A stretch of DNA of 22,838 nucleotides from CAZKEG01 sp964601575 (GCA_964601575.1 CAZROA010000020.1:1-22838); one strand, 5' to 3'; counted from the first letter of the stretch, positions 5,997-13,619 are shown. Numbers and translations are program-made. Notes: a model not told the origin generated them from the letters alone.

Positions 5997-7280
5997 ATGC
6001 AAGCCGTAATACTCGCTGCCGGGTTGGGGACAAGGCTCTATCCACTCACTCAGGATCGGCCTAAAGGGCTCCTTAAAGTGGCTGGGCGCGAGCTCCTTTA
6101 CCGCCATCTCCATTTACTTTCTCAAAACGGCATCAACCATTTTGTCATCGTGGTCAACCAAAAGACCAAAAAGGCCTTTGAAGACTTTTTGAAAGGCCAT
6201 CCCTTTCCCTGTCGTTTGATCGTCAATCCCCATCCCGAACGGGGAAACGGATATTCCTTCTTTTTGGCCAGGGATTATGTCTCCGGGCCCTTTGTCCTTA
6301 CCATGTCAGATCACGTCTATGAACCGGACTTTGTGGCCCAGGCGGTCAAGGGCTTTGGGCTTATCGTGGATCGGATCGGTCGCTATATAGACCCTCAAGA
6401 GGCGACCAAGGTCTCTTGTGAAGGCGGGCGTATCAAGGCCATTGGTAAGGATCTTTCTTGCTATGAGGGCTTTGATACCGGTTTCTTCGTCCTTGAGCCG
6501 CAGATCTTTGAGGTTGCCCAAAAACTAGCCTTACAGCAGGAAGAACTGAGCCTTTCGGAGATCGTCGGCAAGGCCGGTCTTCCTTGTACCTATCTTTCGG
6601 GGCTCTTTTGGATGGACGTAGACACCCCTGAAGACCTCAAAAAAGCCACCAAATATCTGGTCAAGACCGCGGTGAAAGGTACAGGAGATGGTCTTGTCTC
6701 GCGTCTATTGAACCGTCGGGTTTCGACCTTTTGTTCGCGTTATCTAGTCGACAAGCTCACCCCTAATCAGGCCACGATCCTCACCTTTCTTTTGGGTCTC
6801 TTGTCTGCAGCCCTGGCCTGTCTTTCTCCCCGGGTCGGAGGGCTCCTTTACCAATTGAGTTCCATGCTTGATGGCATGGATGGAGAGATTGCCCGGGCCG
6901 CCCTTAAGACCAGTCGGTTCGGTGGCTGGTTTGATTCGGTGCTTGATCGCTACGTTGATTTCGCCTTTCTCTGGGCCTTGGCTGTTTATCTTCAGCCCAA
7001 GGATCTCTTTTCCCTATCCGTGATCTTGCTCGCTGTCTTTGGGTCTTTGATGGTGAGTTATTCCACCGAACGCTATCGAGGTGCCTTCCAAGAGGATGCC
7101 TATGCGGTGCTCAAACCTTTGCGTTATCTGCCAGGTAAACGGGATGAGCGGGTCTTTTTGACCATGCTCTTTTGTCTGGGGGGGTGGCTTAAGGAACTCT
7201 TTTTGCTCTTGGCGGTGATAACTAACCTGCGTCTGGCCTTGACCATAGGGATCGTGTGGCAAAGGAAGGGTCGCCTCTAA
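5997..7280 (+). CDS. Bifunctional inositol-1-phosphate cytidylyltransferase / CDP-alcohol phosphotransferase (DIPP-phosphate synthase type)
   Basis: Residues 1-225 are a sugar/polyol-phosphate nucleotidyltransferase with LAAGLGTRLYPLT (6-18), a PKG..LL element and MSDHVYEP (103-110). Residues about 245-428 are a multi-spanning CDP-alcohol phosphatidyltransferase with a perfect D-x2-DG-x2-AR-x8-G-x3-D-x3-D motif (D292, D295, G296, A299, R300, G309, D313, D317). This fusion is known as IPCT/DIPPS: it makes CDP-inositol and couples it to inositol-1-phosphate, giving phosphorylated di-myo-inositol phosphate, a thermoprotective solute in several hyperthermophiles. I start at ATG 5997 with GAGGGG just upstream and the conserved motif immediately after; a longer in-frame reading from 5865 adds only unconserved residues that overlap the ATP-grasp gene. 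The alcohol substrate is inferred. No inositol-phosphate synthase gene lies nearby. Confidence 0.82.
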   Translation: MQAVILAAGLGTRLYPLTQDRPKGLLKVAGRELLYRHLHLLSQNGINHFVIVVNQKTKKAFEDFLKGHPFPCRLIVNPHPERGNGYSFFLARDYVSGPFVLTMSDHVYEPDFVAQAVKGFGLIVDRIGRYIDPQEATKVSCEGGRIKAIGKDLSCYEGFDTGFFVLEPQIFEVAQKLALQQEELSLSEIVGKAGLPCTYLSGLFWMDVDTPEDLKKATKYLVKTAVKGTGDGLVSRLLNRRVSTFCSRYLVDKLTPNQATILTFLLGLLSAALACLSPRVGGLLYQLSSMLDGMDGEIARAALKTSRFGGWFDSVLDRYVDFAFLWALAVYLQPKDLFSLSVILLAVFGSLMVSYSTERYRGAFQEDAYAVLKPLRYLPGKRDERVFLTMLFCLGGWLKELFLLLAVITNLRLALTIGIVWQRKGRL

Positions 7281-8092
7281 AAGGCTATCAAAAGCCCGGC
7301 CCAGCCTTCAAGGTTCATTTCTTTGATAACCCTTCCCTGCCCAAGGGCTGCCAGGACTTCGGGCACCTGCCCGGAGGTGAAGCCGGAGAGGATGGCCAAC
7401 CCGCCTTCTTTGACTAAATCGGGGAAAGAAGGTGCCAGGCCGGTCATGACCCCGATAGTGAGATTGGCCAAAAGGAGATCAAACCCCTTAGGTCTGGCCA
7501 CATCGTAAGAACCGCAAACCACCAAGATTTGATGCCTGGCCTGATTCAGGGAGACGTTGTGTAAGGCCTCTTTGCAGGCGCGGTAATCAATGTCTGCAGC
7601 AAGAATCCTCTCAGCTCCAAGCCGAGCAGCACAAAGGGCCAGGATGCCGCTTCCGGTACCGAGATCAAAGACGGTCTTTATCGGGGCCAGAGCAAAGGCC
7701 TCAGGGATCAATTTGATGGAGAGCTCGGTAGTCGGGTGATATCCACTCCCAAAGGAGAGGTTGCTCCTGATGATCACTTCTCCAGGTCTAGGTTCTACCT
7801 CTGGCCCGGGAGAGACAATGATCAGATCCTTGGTATAGACCTTCCGATAGCCGGCGGGCCTAGGGGCAGACGAAAGCCCGGCTTCAAGGATGTCGGCCTC
7901 AGGAAAGGCATCGAGAATTCGCCGGAGGGTCTCGTTTATATTCGAGGCTTCAAAGGTGAGGATAAAGATTTCTTGGGCCTGATCGTAAAAGGTCTCTAAG
8001 GCCCCAAGTTCTCGGGCCCGCTTGGCCCAAAGCCCTTGATCTTTGGTGGCGACTTTTACCTGGAGATATTTGGCCCCGGGACGAAATTCCAT
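7277..8092 (-). CDS. prmA: Ribosomal protein L11 methyltransferase PrmA
   Basis: The SAM-dependent enzyme trimethylates ribosomal protein L11. The 271-residue product has the PrmA substrate/cofactor stretch NLSFGSGYHPTTELSIKL (residues about 111-128), SAM motif I VFDLGTGSGILALCAARLG (141-159), an acidic AADID after it, and LLANLTIGVM in place of the usual N-[IV]-[LV]-A motif IV. Its start codon overlaps the dtd stop by one base (TGATG), so dtd and prmA are coupled. Its stop overlaps the stop of the convergent inositol-phosphate gene by 4 bases. Confidence 0.9.
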   Translation of the reverse strand: MEFRPGAKYLQVKVATKDQGLWAKRARELGALETFYDQAQEIFILTFEASNINETLRRILDAFPEADILEAGLSSAPRPAGYRKVYTKDLIIVSPGPEVEPRPGEVIIRSNLSFGSGYHPTTELSIKLIPEAFALAPIKTVFDLGTGSGILALCAARLGAERILAADIDYRACKEALHNVSLNQARHQILVVCGSYDVARPKGFDLLLANLTIGVMTGLAPSFPDLVKEGGLAILSGFTSGQVPEVLAALGQGRVIKEMNLEGWAGLLIAF

Positions 8093-8541
8093 CAGAAGAC
8101 CTTTTTGCTGTCTAAGAGCAGGGTTACCGGGCCGTCGTTTATCAGGCCCACTTGCATATAGGCACGGAATTGACCTCGCTTTACCGTAAGCCCCACCCCT
8201 TCGAGGGCCTTACAAAAATCTTCGTATAAGGTCTCGGCCTTATCCGGTGGGGCGGCTTTGTCAAAAGAAGGCCGACGACCTTTGCGACAATCTCCGCAGA
8301 TGGTGAAATTGGAGACGACCAGTATTTCTCCCCCTGTTTCCTGGACAGAGAGATTTAATCTACCTGCTTGGTCTTCAAAGACCCTTAGATTGGCTACCTT
8401 TCCCGCCAGCCAGGATATATCTTTGGCCTCATCATCTTTTTGGACCCCGAGAAGGACCAAAAGCCCCGGGCCGATGCGAGAGATTTCTTGCCCCTCGACC
8501 GTAACCCAGGCCTCTTTGACCCGCTGGACCACCGCTCTCAT
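8092..8541 (-). CDS. dtd: D-aminoacyl-tRNA deacylase Dtd
   Basis: Dtd removes D-amino acids (and glycine from tRNA-Ala) to protect translation. The 149-residue protein opens with MRAVVQRVKEAWVTVEG, carries the active-site VSNFTICGD (residues 76-84; the usual form is SQFTL) and the cross-subunit Gly-cisPro motif in NDGPVTLLL (GPVT 137-140). I start at ATG 8541 because the family begins exactly here; a longer reading to 8607 would add 22 unconserved residues. GGGGAG precedes the ATG but is very close (about 1-2 bases). It is followed by prmA with a one-base overlap and diverges from thrC. Confidence 0.92.
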   Translation of the reverse strand: MRAVVQRVKEAWVTVEGQEISRIGPGLLVLLGVQKDDEAKDISWLAGKVANLRVFEDQAGRLNLSVQETGGEILVVSNFTICGDCRKGRRPSFDKAAPPDKAETLYEDFCKALEGVGLTVKRGQFRAYMQVGLINDGPVTLLLDSKKVF

Positions 8542-8558
8542 GCTCCCCAAAGGTACAT

Positions 8559-8570
8559 TACCCGCGGGTA
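8559..8570. repeat. Perfect 12-bp palindrome upstream of dtd
   Basis: TACCCGCGGGTA is a perfect palindrome lying 18 bases before the dtd start codon in the dtd/thrC divergent spacer. It resembles an operator in form; no regulator is identified. Confidence 0.4.
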
Positions 8571-8648
8571 TTGACAAGTGAAAAATTAGCTCTTGTTTTT
8601 TAACCATGAGATTTTTTCTGAAATAGGCATGCCAAGAAAGAAAATCAT

Positions 8649-8657
8649 TGCTATCAT
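8649..8657 (+). promoter_or_regulatory. Extended -10 promoter of thrC, apparently giving a leaderless mRNA
   Basis: TGC-TATCAT (hexamer 8652-8657) has the TGN extension and matches the -10 consensus at 5 of 6. The expected start of transcription, about 7 bases after the hexamer, falls on the A of the thrC ATG at 8664. No Shine-Dalgarno sequence is present before that ATG, which fits a leaderless message. Confidence 0.45.
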
Positions 8658-8663
8658 TTAGCC

Positions 8664-10055
8664 ATGCGATATTTGAGCACCAGGGGCGGGATAAGGTCCA
8701 TCCCTTTTAAAGAGACCGTCTTGATGGGGCTTGCCGAAGACGGCGGCCTGATCTTACCGGAGGTCATCCCTGAGGTAGAGGAAAGGGTTTTGGCCTCTTG
8801 GAAGACCCTTTCTTACCCTGAACTTGCCCTGGAGGTCATCGGTCTCTTTGCCGATGACCTCCCCGGCGAAGATCTAAAAGATATAATTTTTCGGGCCTAT
8901 AAGACCTTTACACACCCGGAAATATGTCCGGTGGTCAAGAAAGGCCCGGTTTGGATCTTGGAGCTCTTTCACGGGCCGACCCTCGCCTTTAAAGACGTGG
9001 CCCTCCAATTCTTGGGCAACCTCTTTGAGTATTTGCTTACCGAGCGCGGGTTCAAGATGAACATCCTCGGGGCTACTTCTGGAGATACCGGTTCAGCGGC
9101 CATTTACGGTGTGCGCGGGCGTCGAAATATCAACATCTTTATCCTGCACCCACACGGTCGGGTCTCCCCGGTCCAGGCCCTGCAAATGACTACCGTCACC
9201 GATCCTAACGTGTTCAACTTGGCTATTGAGGGCACCTTTGACGATTGCCAGGCCATCGTAAAGGCCATCTTTGGAGACTTGGAGTTTAAAAATAGATATT
9301 ACCTCGGAGCGGTGAATTCCATTAATTGGGCCCGGGTCTTGGCCCAAGTGGTCTACTATATCTGGGCCTATTTCCGGGTAAGCGAAGCCGAAGGGGTAGA
9401 GCAGGTACGTTTTTCCGTGCCCACCGGCAATTTTGGAGATATCTTTGCCGGCTATATTGCTCGGCGGATGCTCGGGGACCGAATCGAACGCTTGGTGCTA
9501 GCCACCAACGAAAACGATATTCTGACCCGCTTTGTCAATCGGGGAGATTATTCTTTGGGTAAGGTCACCCCGACCATCAGCCCTTCGATGGACATCCAGA
9601 TCGCCAGCAACTTTGAGCGTTATCTCTACTACCTCTTTGGTGAAGATACCTCGAGGGTGAAAGAAACCATGCTGCGCTTTGCCAAGGAGGGAAAGATCAG
9701 ATTTTCAGAAGAAGAAATAGCCAAAGTCCAAAGAGATTTCCTCTCCCTTTCGGTGACCCAGGCAGAGACCTTAGAGATGATTCACCGCTTTTTCAAAGAC
9801 ACGGGTTATGTCCTTGATCCTCACACTGCTGTAGGGGTGAAGGCTGGTTTGGCCTTTCTCGATGGCTACCCCATGATCTGTCTGGCTACGGCGCATCCGG
9901 CCAAATTCCCTGAGGCGGTAAAAAGGGCCATTGGGAAGGAGCCTGAGAGGCCTCCGGCCTTACAGGGGCTTGAAGATCGCCCCAGAAGGTTTGAGGTCCT
10001 TCCAGCAGAGGTAAAAAAGGTAAAAGACTACCTGGCCAAACACGCCCTTAGATGA
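8664..10055 (+). CDS. thrC: Threonine synthase
   Basis: Threonine synthase converts O-phosphohomoserine to threonine with pyridoxal phosphate. The 463-residue length and the opening MRYLSTRGGIRSIPF place it with the longer (E. coli/yeast-type) class. The PLP lysine is K110 in FHGPTLAFKDVALQFLG; the phosphate-binding GATSGDTGSAAIYGVRGR and the NSINWAR and VPTGNFGDIFAGY motifs are all present. The C-terminal part keeps the DPHTAVG and ATAHPAKFPEAV elements. It diverges from dtd, has no visible RBS, and seems to be leaderless. A small exported-protein gene starts 10 bases after its stop and is probably co-transcribed. Confidence 0.95.
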   Translation: MRYLSTRGGIRSIPFKETVLMGLAEDGGLILPEVIPEVEERVLASWKTLSYPELALEVIGLFADDLPGEDLKDIIFRAYKTFTHPEICPVVKKGPVWILELFHGPTLAFKDVALQFLGNLFEYLLTERGFKMNILGATSGDTGSAAIYGVRGRRNINIFILHPHGRVSPVQALQMTTVTDPNVFNLAIEGTFDDCQAIVKAIFGDLEFKNRYYLGAVNSINWARVLAQVVYYIWAYFRVSEAEGVEQVRFSVPTGNFGDIFAGYIARRMLGDRIERLVLATNENDILTRFVNRGDYSLGKVTPTISPSMDIQIASNFERYLYYLFGEDTSRVKETMLRFAKEGKIRFSEEEIAKVQRDFLSLSVTQAETLEMIHRFFKDTGYVLDPHTAVGVKAGLAFLDGYPMICLATAHPAKFPEAVKRAIGKEPERPPALQGLEDRPRRFEVLPAEVKKVKDYLAKHALR

Positions 10056-10065
10056 AGAGGCCGAG

Positions 10066-10425
10066 ATGAAAAGGCTGGCTCTTTTGATCGTTTTCGTCTT
10101 AATTTCTTCGATGGTTTGGGCCAAGTCTTTGGTCGATATCCTCATCTACAATCCCTCTGATAAGGAACTTGCCTTCTCAGAGCTTCATAAACCGTGAGGG
10201 GTCAAGGTCCTTTTCCCGGAGGGGAAAGTCATCCCACCTAAAAAATCCCTGCCCATCAAGGTTGATCTGGGAGAGAGAAAAGCGGCCTTTATTACCATTT
10301 GTTTCAAGAGTGAAGAAGGGGAGGAATGGTGTCTTGATGCCGGTCCGCGTAAAGGAGCCAAATTGGAACACCTCATGCTTGAGCGGCGTTTTTCTTTAGA
10401 AGGACCAGAAGGGTGTCTTGATTAA
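10066..10425 (+). CDS. Small secreted protein with in-frame TGA: candidate selenoprotein (or nonsense-mutated gene)
   Basis: From ATG 10066 (GAGG 5 bases upstream) the frame gives a signal peptide MKRLALLIVFVLISSMVWA, then a short mature part up to a TGA at 10195-10197. The same frame continues open for 75 more codons to TAA 10423-10425, with protein-like composition; the full product would be 119 residues. The mature part looks like an Ig-like beta domain of DUF1573 type (inference): YNPSDKEL, then K-P-[TGA]-G-V, then VIPPKKSLPIKVDL. In DUF1573 the TGA position corresponds to the first cysteine of the common CGC element, and a stem-loop with a GG-starting loop follows at the right distance, so selenocysteine insertion is plausible. 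Other cysteines occur at ITICF, EWCLD and EGCLD. A point mutation TGC/TGT to TGA in a dying gene, or a sequence error, would look the same. Confidence 0.6.
10210..10228 (+). promoter_or_regulatory. SECIS-like hairpin downstream of in-frame TGA
   Basis: CTTTTCCC and GGGGAAAG pair over 8 bases (one T-G wobble) around a GGA loop. The loop begins 20 bases after the TGA at 10195-10197. The relaxed bacterial SECIS model as I recall it asks for a small apical loop with G in its first two positions about 16-37 bases after UGA; this hairpin meets that. The loop lacks the GU that E. coli SelB contacts. Confidence 0.4.
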
Positions 10426-10465
10426 ATCCTTCTCTATTATTAAAGCCAAGGTCTAAAATTGTACC

Positions 10466-10493
10466 TTGTCAGCAGGCTTTCTGGTGCTAGAAT
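10466..10493 (+). promoter_or_regulatory. Promoter for the mrp-DUF364-aroB operon
   Basis: TTGTCA (10466-10471) and TAGAAT (10488-10493) are 16 bases apart, and the -10 has a TGC extension (10485-10487). Each hexamer matches consensus at 5 of 6. Transcription would start near 10500, leaving a leader of about 48 nt that ends in a strong RBS (GGGAGGAGG, 10534-10542). Confidence 0.65.
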
Positions 10494-10547
10494 GCGCAAC
10501 AGCAAAAGAAACGCAATTTAATTTAGCAGCTAAGGGAGGAGGTCCCC

Positions 10548-11636
10548 ATGATTACCGAAAGAGACGTGATGGAAGTGCTGAAGACGGTCAACGATCCGGA
10601 GCTTGGCCGCAGTCTGGTCGACTTGGGCATGATCCGCAAGGTAGAGATCGAGGGCGATAAAGTAAAGGTGACGGTGGCCTTGACCATTGCCGGCTGCCCC
10701 ATGAAGAAACGGATTGTAGAGGACGTCAAAAATGCGGTGCAAACTCTGGGGGTGCGGGAAGTAGAGGTGGAACTCACCACCATGACCCCTGAAGAACGAG
10801 AAAAGATCCTTGGCAAAAAGAAGGCCAAGAAGGTCTCGGAGAAAAAGGCCTTAAAGGACGTGCGCCATATCATCGCGGTGGCCAGCGGCAAAGGGGGCGT
10901 GGGCAAGACCACGGTGGCCGTCAACTTGGCCGTGGCCCTTTCTAAAAAAGGCTACAAAGTCGGTATCCTCGATGCCGATATCTACGGCCCCAATGTCCAT
11001 ATCCTGATGGGCCTTGAGGGGGAAAGGCCCTTTAGCCGGGATCAGATGCTCATCCCTTTAGAACGCTGGGGGATTAAGGTCATGTCCTTTGGGTTCCTGG
11101 CCCCTGAGGGGCAACCTATTATTTGGCGTGGGCCCTTGGTCCATCGGGCCCTTTCAGAGCTGGCCGAAGTCATCGACTGGGGAGTACTTGATTTCCTGAT
11201 CATTGACCTCCCCCCTGGGACCGGGGATGCACCTCTGACCGTGGCCCAAGAATTTCCCATCCGCGGCGTGGTGGTAGTCACCACCCCGCAAAAGCTTTCC
11301 GTCTCCGACGTCGCCCGTTCGATTAATATGTTCCAGGAATTGAAGATCCGGATCATCGGGATCATAGAAAATATGGCCTATTTCAAGGCCGGAGATCAGG
11401 AGGTCCCTGTCTTTGGTGAAGGCGGGGGAGAAAAACTGGCCCGTGATATGAGGGTGCCTTTCTTGGGAAAGGTTCCCCTTGATCCCACGGTGAGTAAGAG
11501 CGGGGATATGGGCAAACCAGCCGCCCTTGATACCGAGAGCGAGGTAGGGAAGATTTTTGCTGAAATTGCGGACAAAGTGGTGGAAAAGGCTCTGGAATAC
11601 GAAAAACTAGGGAGTTGCGGGCTTATAAAGAGATGA
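10548..11636 (+). CDS. Mrp/NBP35-family Fe-S cluster carrier ATPase with N-terminal DUF59 domain
   Basis: Mrp (ApbC) proteins bind ATP and carry iron-sulfur clusters to target proteins. Residues about 3-75 form a DUF59/MIP18 domain with its conserved cysteine (C50, AGCPMKKR). A linker rich in lysine and glutamate (about 81-104) leads to the P-loop NTPase: deviant Walker A ASGKGGVGKTT (112-122) with the signature lysine K115, DADIYGPN (141-148) and DLPPGTGDAPL. In many family members a CxxC after ENM-x-YF bridges the cluster; here that stretch reads ENMAYFKAGDQEVPVFGEGG, with no cysteine. The only other cysteine is near the C-terminus (GSCGLIKR). Cluster binding may thus differ. The 362-residue length is normal. 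The stop overlaps the next ATG (ATGA). Confidence 0.92.
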   Translation: MITERDVMEVLKTVNDPELGRSLVDLGMIRKVEIEGDKVKVTVALTIAGCPMKKRIVEDVKNAVQTLGVREVEVELTTMTPEEREKILGKKKAKKVSEKKALKDVRHIIAVASGKGGVGKTTVAVNLAVALSKKGYKVGILDADIYGPNVHILMGLEGERPFSRDQMLIPLERWGIKVMSFGFLAPEGQPIIWRGPLVHRALSELAEVIDWGVLDFLIIDLPPGTGDAPLTVAQEFPIRGVVVVTTPQKLSVSDVARSINMFQELKIRIIGIIENMAYFKAGDQEVPVFGEGGGEKLARDMRVPFLGKVPLDPTVSKSGDMGKPAALDTESEVGKIFAEIADKVVEKALEYEKLGSCGLIKR

Positions 11637-12400
11637 CCATCTACGAACGCTTGCTGGAGAAGGCGCTCTCGCGTGGGCGGGGGCGCCGGGCGGTAGATGT
11701 GCGTATCGGGCTGGGTTATACCGCTGTGGCCCTGGACAACGGCTCGGTAGGCCTGGCCTACACCCCTTTGGAGGAAAAGGCCGGCTGTAACATCCTCCCG
11801 CCTGAGGTCTCTTTTCACGACAGGCCGGCTGATCTTTTGGCCAAGAATTTCCTCTCTCCTAATCCCATCGAAGTCGCCGTGGGATTAGCCACCATCAATG
11901 CCGTAGTGAACAATCCGCGGGAGGATTTCCTCATGGGTGATCCCCTTTCCCTGCTCAAACCCGGCCCGGAAGACAAAGTAGCCATGGTGGGGTTTTTTGA
12001 GCCTTTGGTCAAGCGCCTCCAAGGCAAGGTTCAGGAATTGTGGGTCTTTGAACGAAGCGAAGGGCGTTTTGCCGAAGCCTTATCCGAAGTAGAGATGGTC
12101 GATTATCTACCCCAGGCCACCGTGGCCATTATCACCTCAGTGACCTTGATCAATAAGACTTTAGAGGAGATCCTAGACCTTTTGACCTCTCCACGGGCAG
12201 TTATCCTCTTGGGGCCCAGCACCCCTCTCTTGCCAGAGGTCTTTCAGGACCAAAAGATTACCCTGCTTTCTGGAATGGTGGTAAAGGATAAAGAGATTCT
12301 AAAGGTGGTCAGTGAGGCCAAAGGGACCAAGGCCTTTGGTCCCTTCGTCGAAAAGGTCAATTTAGAGATCAGGTCGGGTCTAGTAGGCCAGGAGAAATGA
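11633..12400 (+). CDS. DUF4213/DUF364 domain protein (Rossmann-like)
   Basis: The 255-residue protein has the N-terminal DUF4213 part (RAVDVRIGLGYTAVAL, NPIEVAVGLATINAVVN) and the C-terminal DUF364 part (DKVAMVGFFEPLVKRL, VWVFE-like strand, AIITSVTLINKTLEEIL, VILLGPSTPLLPEVF). The family has been proposed to bind or handle metals, but its reaction is not known and I do not assign one. I start at ATG 11633, which overlaps the mrp stop as ATGA; a TTG at 11615 would add six residues but has no properly spaced RBS. It ends by an ATGA overlap with aroB. The context Fe-S carrier plus putative metal-handling protein is suggestive only. Confidence 0.85.
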   Translation: MTIYERLLEKALSRGRGRRAVDVRIGLGYTAVALDNGSVGLAYTPLEEKAGCNILPPEVSFHDRPADLLAKNFLSPNPIEVAVGLATINAVVNNPREDFLMGDPLSLLKPGPEDKVAMVGFFEPLVKRLQGKVQELWVFERSEGRFAEALSEVEMVDYLPQATVAIITSVTLINKTLEEILDLLTSPRAVILLGPSTPLLPEVFQDQKITLLSGMVVKDKEILKVVSEAKGTKAFGPFVEKVNLEIRSGLVGQEK

Positions 12401-13476
12401 AAAGAATTCGGGTAAAGACCGGCACTCGGTACGATATCCTGATCGAAGGTGGTCTTCTCACTGAAGTTCCATCTGATCTTAAGAAACTCGATCTCGGGGC
12501 GAGGTACGCCGTCGTCACCGATAGCACGGTGGCTGATCTTTTGGGGGAAGATTTTCTCCGCCTGATGGAGGAAGCCGGGCTTTCGGCGGGGCTCTTTGTC
12601 TTCCCAGCGGGTGAGGCCTCCAAAAACATGGATACCGTGGTCAAATTGGCCAGGGAGATGGTCCGTGTTGGATTTGACCGCAAGTCGGCCCTTATCGCCC
12701 TGGGGGGTGGGGTGACCGGAGACCTGGCCGGGTTCTTGGCCTCTATCTATATGAGGGGGATTCCCCTGGTCCAAATTCCGACCACCCTTCTGGCCCAGGT
12801 AGATAGTTCAGTTGGGGGAAAGACCGGCGTAGATCTGCCGGAAGGGAAGAATCTCTTGGGCACTTTTTATCAGCCCCGAAGGGTCTATATAGATTATGGT
12901 GTCCTTAGCACCCTTCCCCTAGAACACTTTCGTAATGGTCTAGCTGAAGTGGTGAAATACGGTTGTATCTGGAGCCCGGAACTCTTTGCTTTCCTTGAAG
13001 AAAAGGCCGAGAGGCTCCTCCATTATGATCCAGAGGCCCTGGAACATATCATTTACGAGAGCTGTCGTATCAAGGCCGAGGTAGTCTCCGCCGATGAGAA
13101 AGAAGCCGGCCTTAGGCGCATCCTTAACTTTGGCCATACCATTGGCCATGCCATCGAGGCTGCCGCTGGCTACCAGATACTCCATGGTTTCTGTGTGGCC
13201 ATAGGAATGGTAGCGGCGATGAGGCTTTCCGAGGCCTTAGGGCTGGCTCCGGCTGGTCTTTCCGAGCGCCTTGAGGCTTTGCTCCAGAAGTTTGACCTTC
13301 CCACTCGCCTCCCTCACGATCTCTCCGTAGAGAAGGTCATGTCCTTTTTGCGGGCTGATAAAAAGGTCTGGCGAGGTCGTCTGACCTTTGTCCTGATAGA
13401 GGATTTGGGTAAGTTTTCGTTTTACGAAGAACCTCCCGTAGAGACGATCAAAGAGATCCTTCTTTCGCTTTATTAG
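12397..13476 (+). CDS. aroB: 3-Dehydroquinate synthase
   Basis: AroB cyclises DAHP to 3-dehydroquinate, the second step of the shikimate pathway, using NAD and a divalent metal. The 359-residue protein has the NAD-binding GGGVTGDLAGF (103-113), the IPTTLLAQVDSSVGGKTGV block and LPEGKNLLG, then metal ligands at E184 (LAEVVKYG), H247 (NFGHTIGH) and H263 (ILHG). Length is typical. Its start overlaps the end of the DUF364 gene (ATGA), so it is the last gene of an mrp-DUF364-aroB operon. No clear intrinsic terminator was seen in the 143 bases after it. Confidence 0.95.
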   Translation: MKRIRVKTGTRYDILIEGGLLTEVPSDLKKLDLGARYAVVTDSTVADLLGEDFLRLMEEAGLSAGLFVFPAGEASKNMDTVVKLAREMVRVGFDRKSALIALGGGVTGDLAGFLASIYMRGIPLVQIPTTLLAQVDSSVGGKTGVDLPEGKNLLGTFYQPRRVYIDYGVLSTLPLEHFRNGLAEVVKYGCIWSPELFAFLEEKAERLLHYDPEALEHIIYESCRIKAEVVSADEKEAGLRRILNFGHTIGHAIEAAAGYQILHGFCVAIGMVAAMRLSEALGLAPAGLSERLEALLQKFDLPTRLPHDLSVEKVMSFLRADKKVWRGRLTFVLIEDLGKFSFYEEPPVETIKEILLSLY

Positions 13477-13564
13477 CCTTTAAGCACCAAAACATCAGAG
13501 TTTTCACCTCGCTAGGGACTCACTTCGGAATCACCGTTTTTAAAGTTCTTAATAGACCGTCCGA

Positions 13565-13570
13565 TAGAAT
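13565..13570 (+). promoter_or_regulatory. Possible -10 element of the FeeM-like gene
   Basis: TAGAAT matches the -10 consensus at 5 of 6, 49 bases before the start codon in the 143-base spacer after aroB. No TGN extension and no recognisable -35 were found. The rest of the spacer shows no other structure I can support. Confidence 0.28.
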
Positions 13571-13619
13571 AAGTAGAACTGAATAAATCCTTCCAAATTT
13601 GATAAGAAAGGTGAAAAAT

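Noticed and set aside
8571..8576. Perfect TTGACA as -35 of thrC
   Set aside because: No -10 hexamer at 15-19 bases; the downstream sequence there is a T-run. The extended -10 at 8649-8657 fits better.
10169..10399. Separate 76-codon gene inside the TGA-containing region
   Set aside because: It is in another frame, has no RBS and is poor in protein-like features; the signal-peptide frame reading through TGA explains the region better.
11615..11632. TTG start for the DUF364 gene
   Set aside because: GGGAG touches the codon with no spacing, whereas ATG 11633 overlaps the mrp stop as a normal coupled ATGA junction.
12244..12774. Minus-strand open frame of 176 codons over the DUF364/aroB junction
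   Set aside because: It crosses a well-supported ATGA operon junction and shows no recognisable motif.
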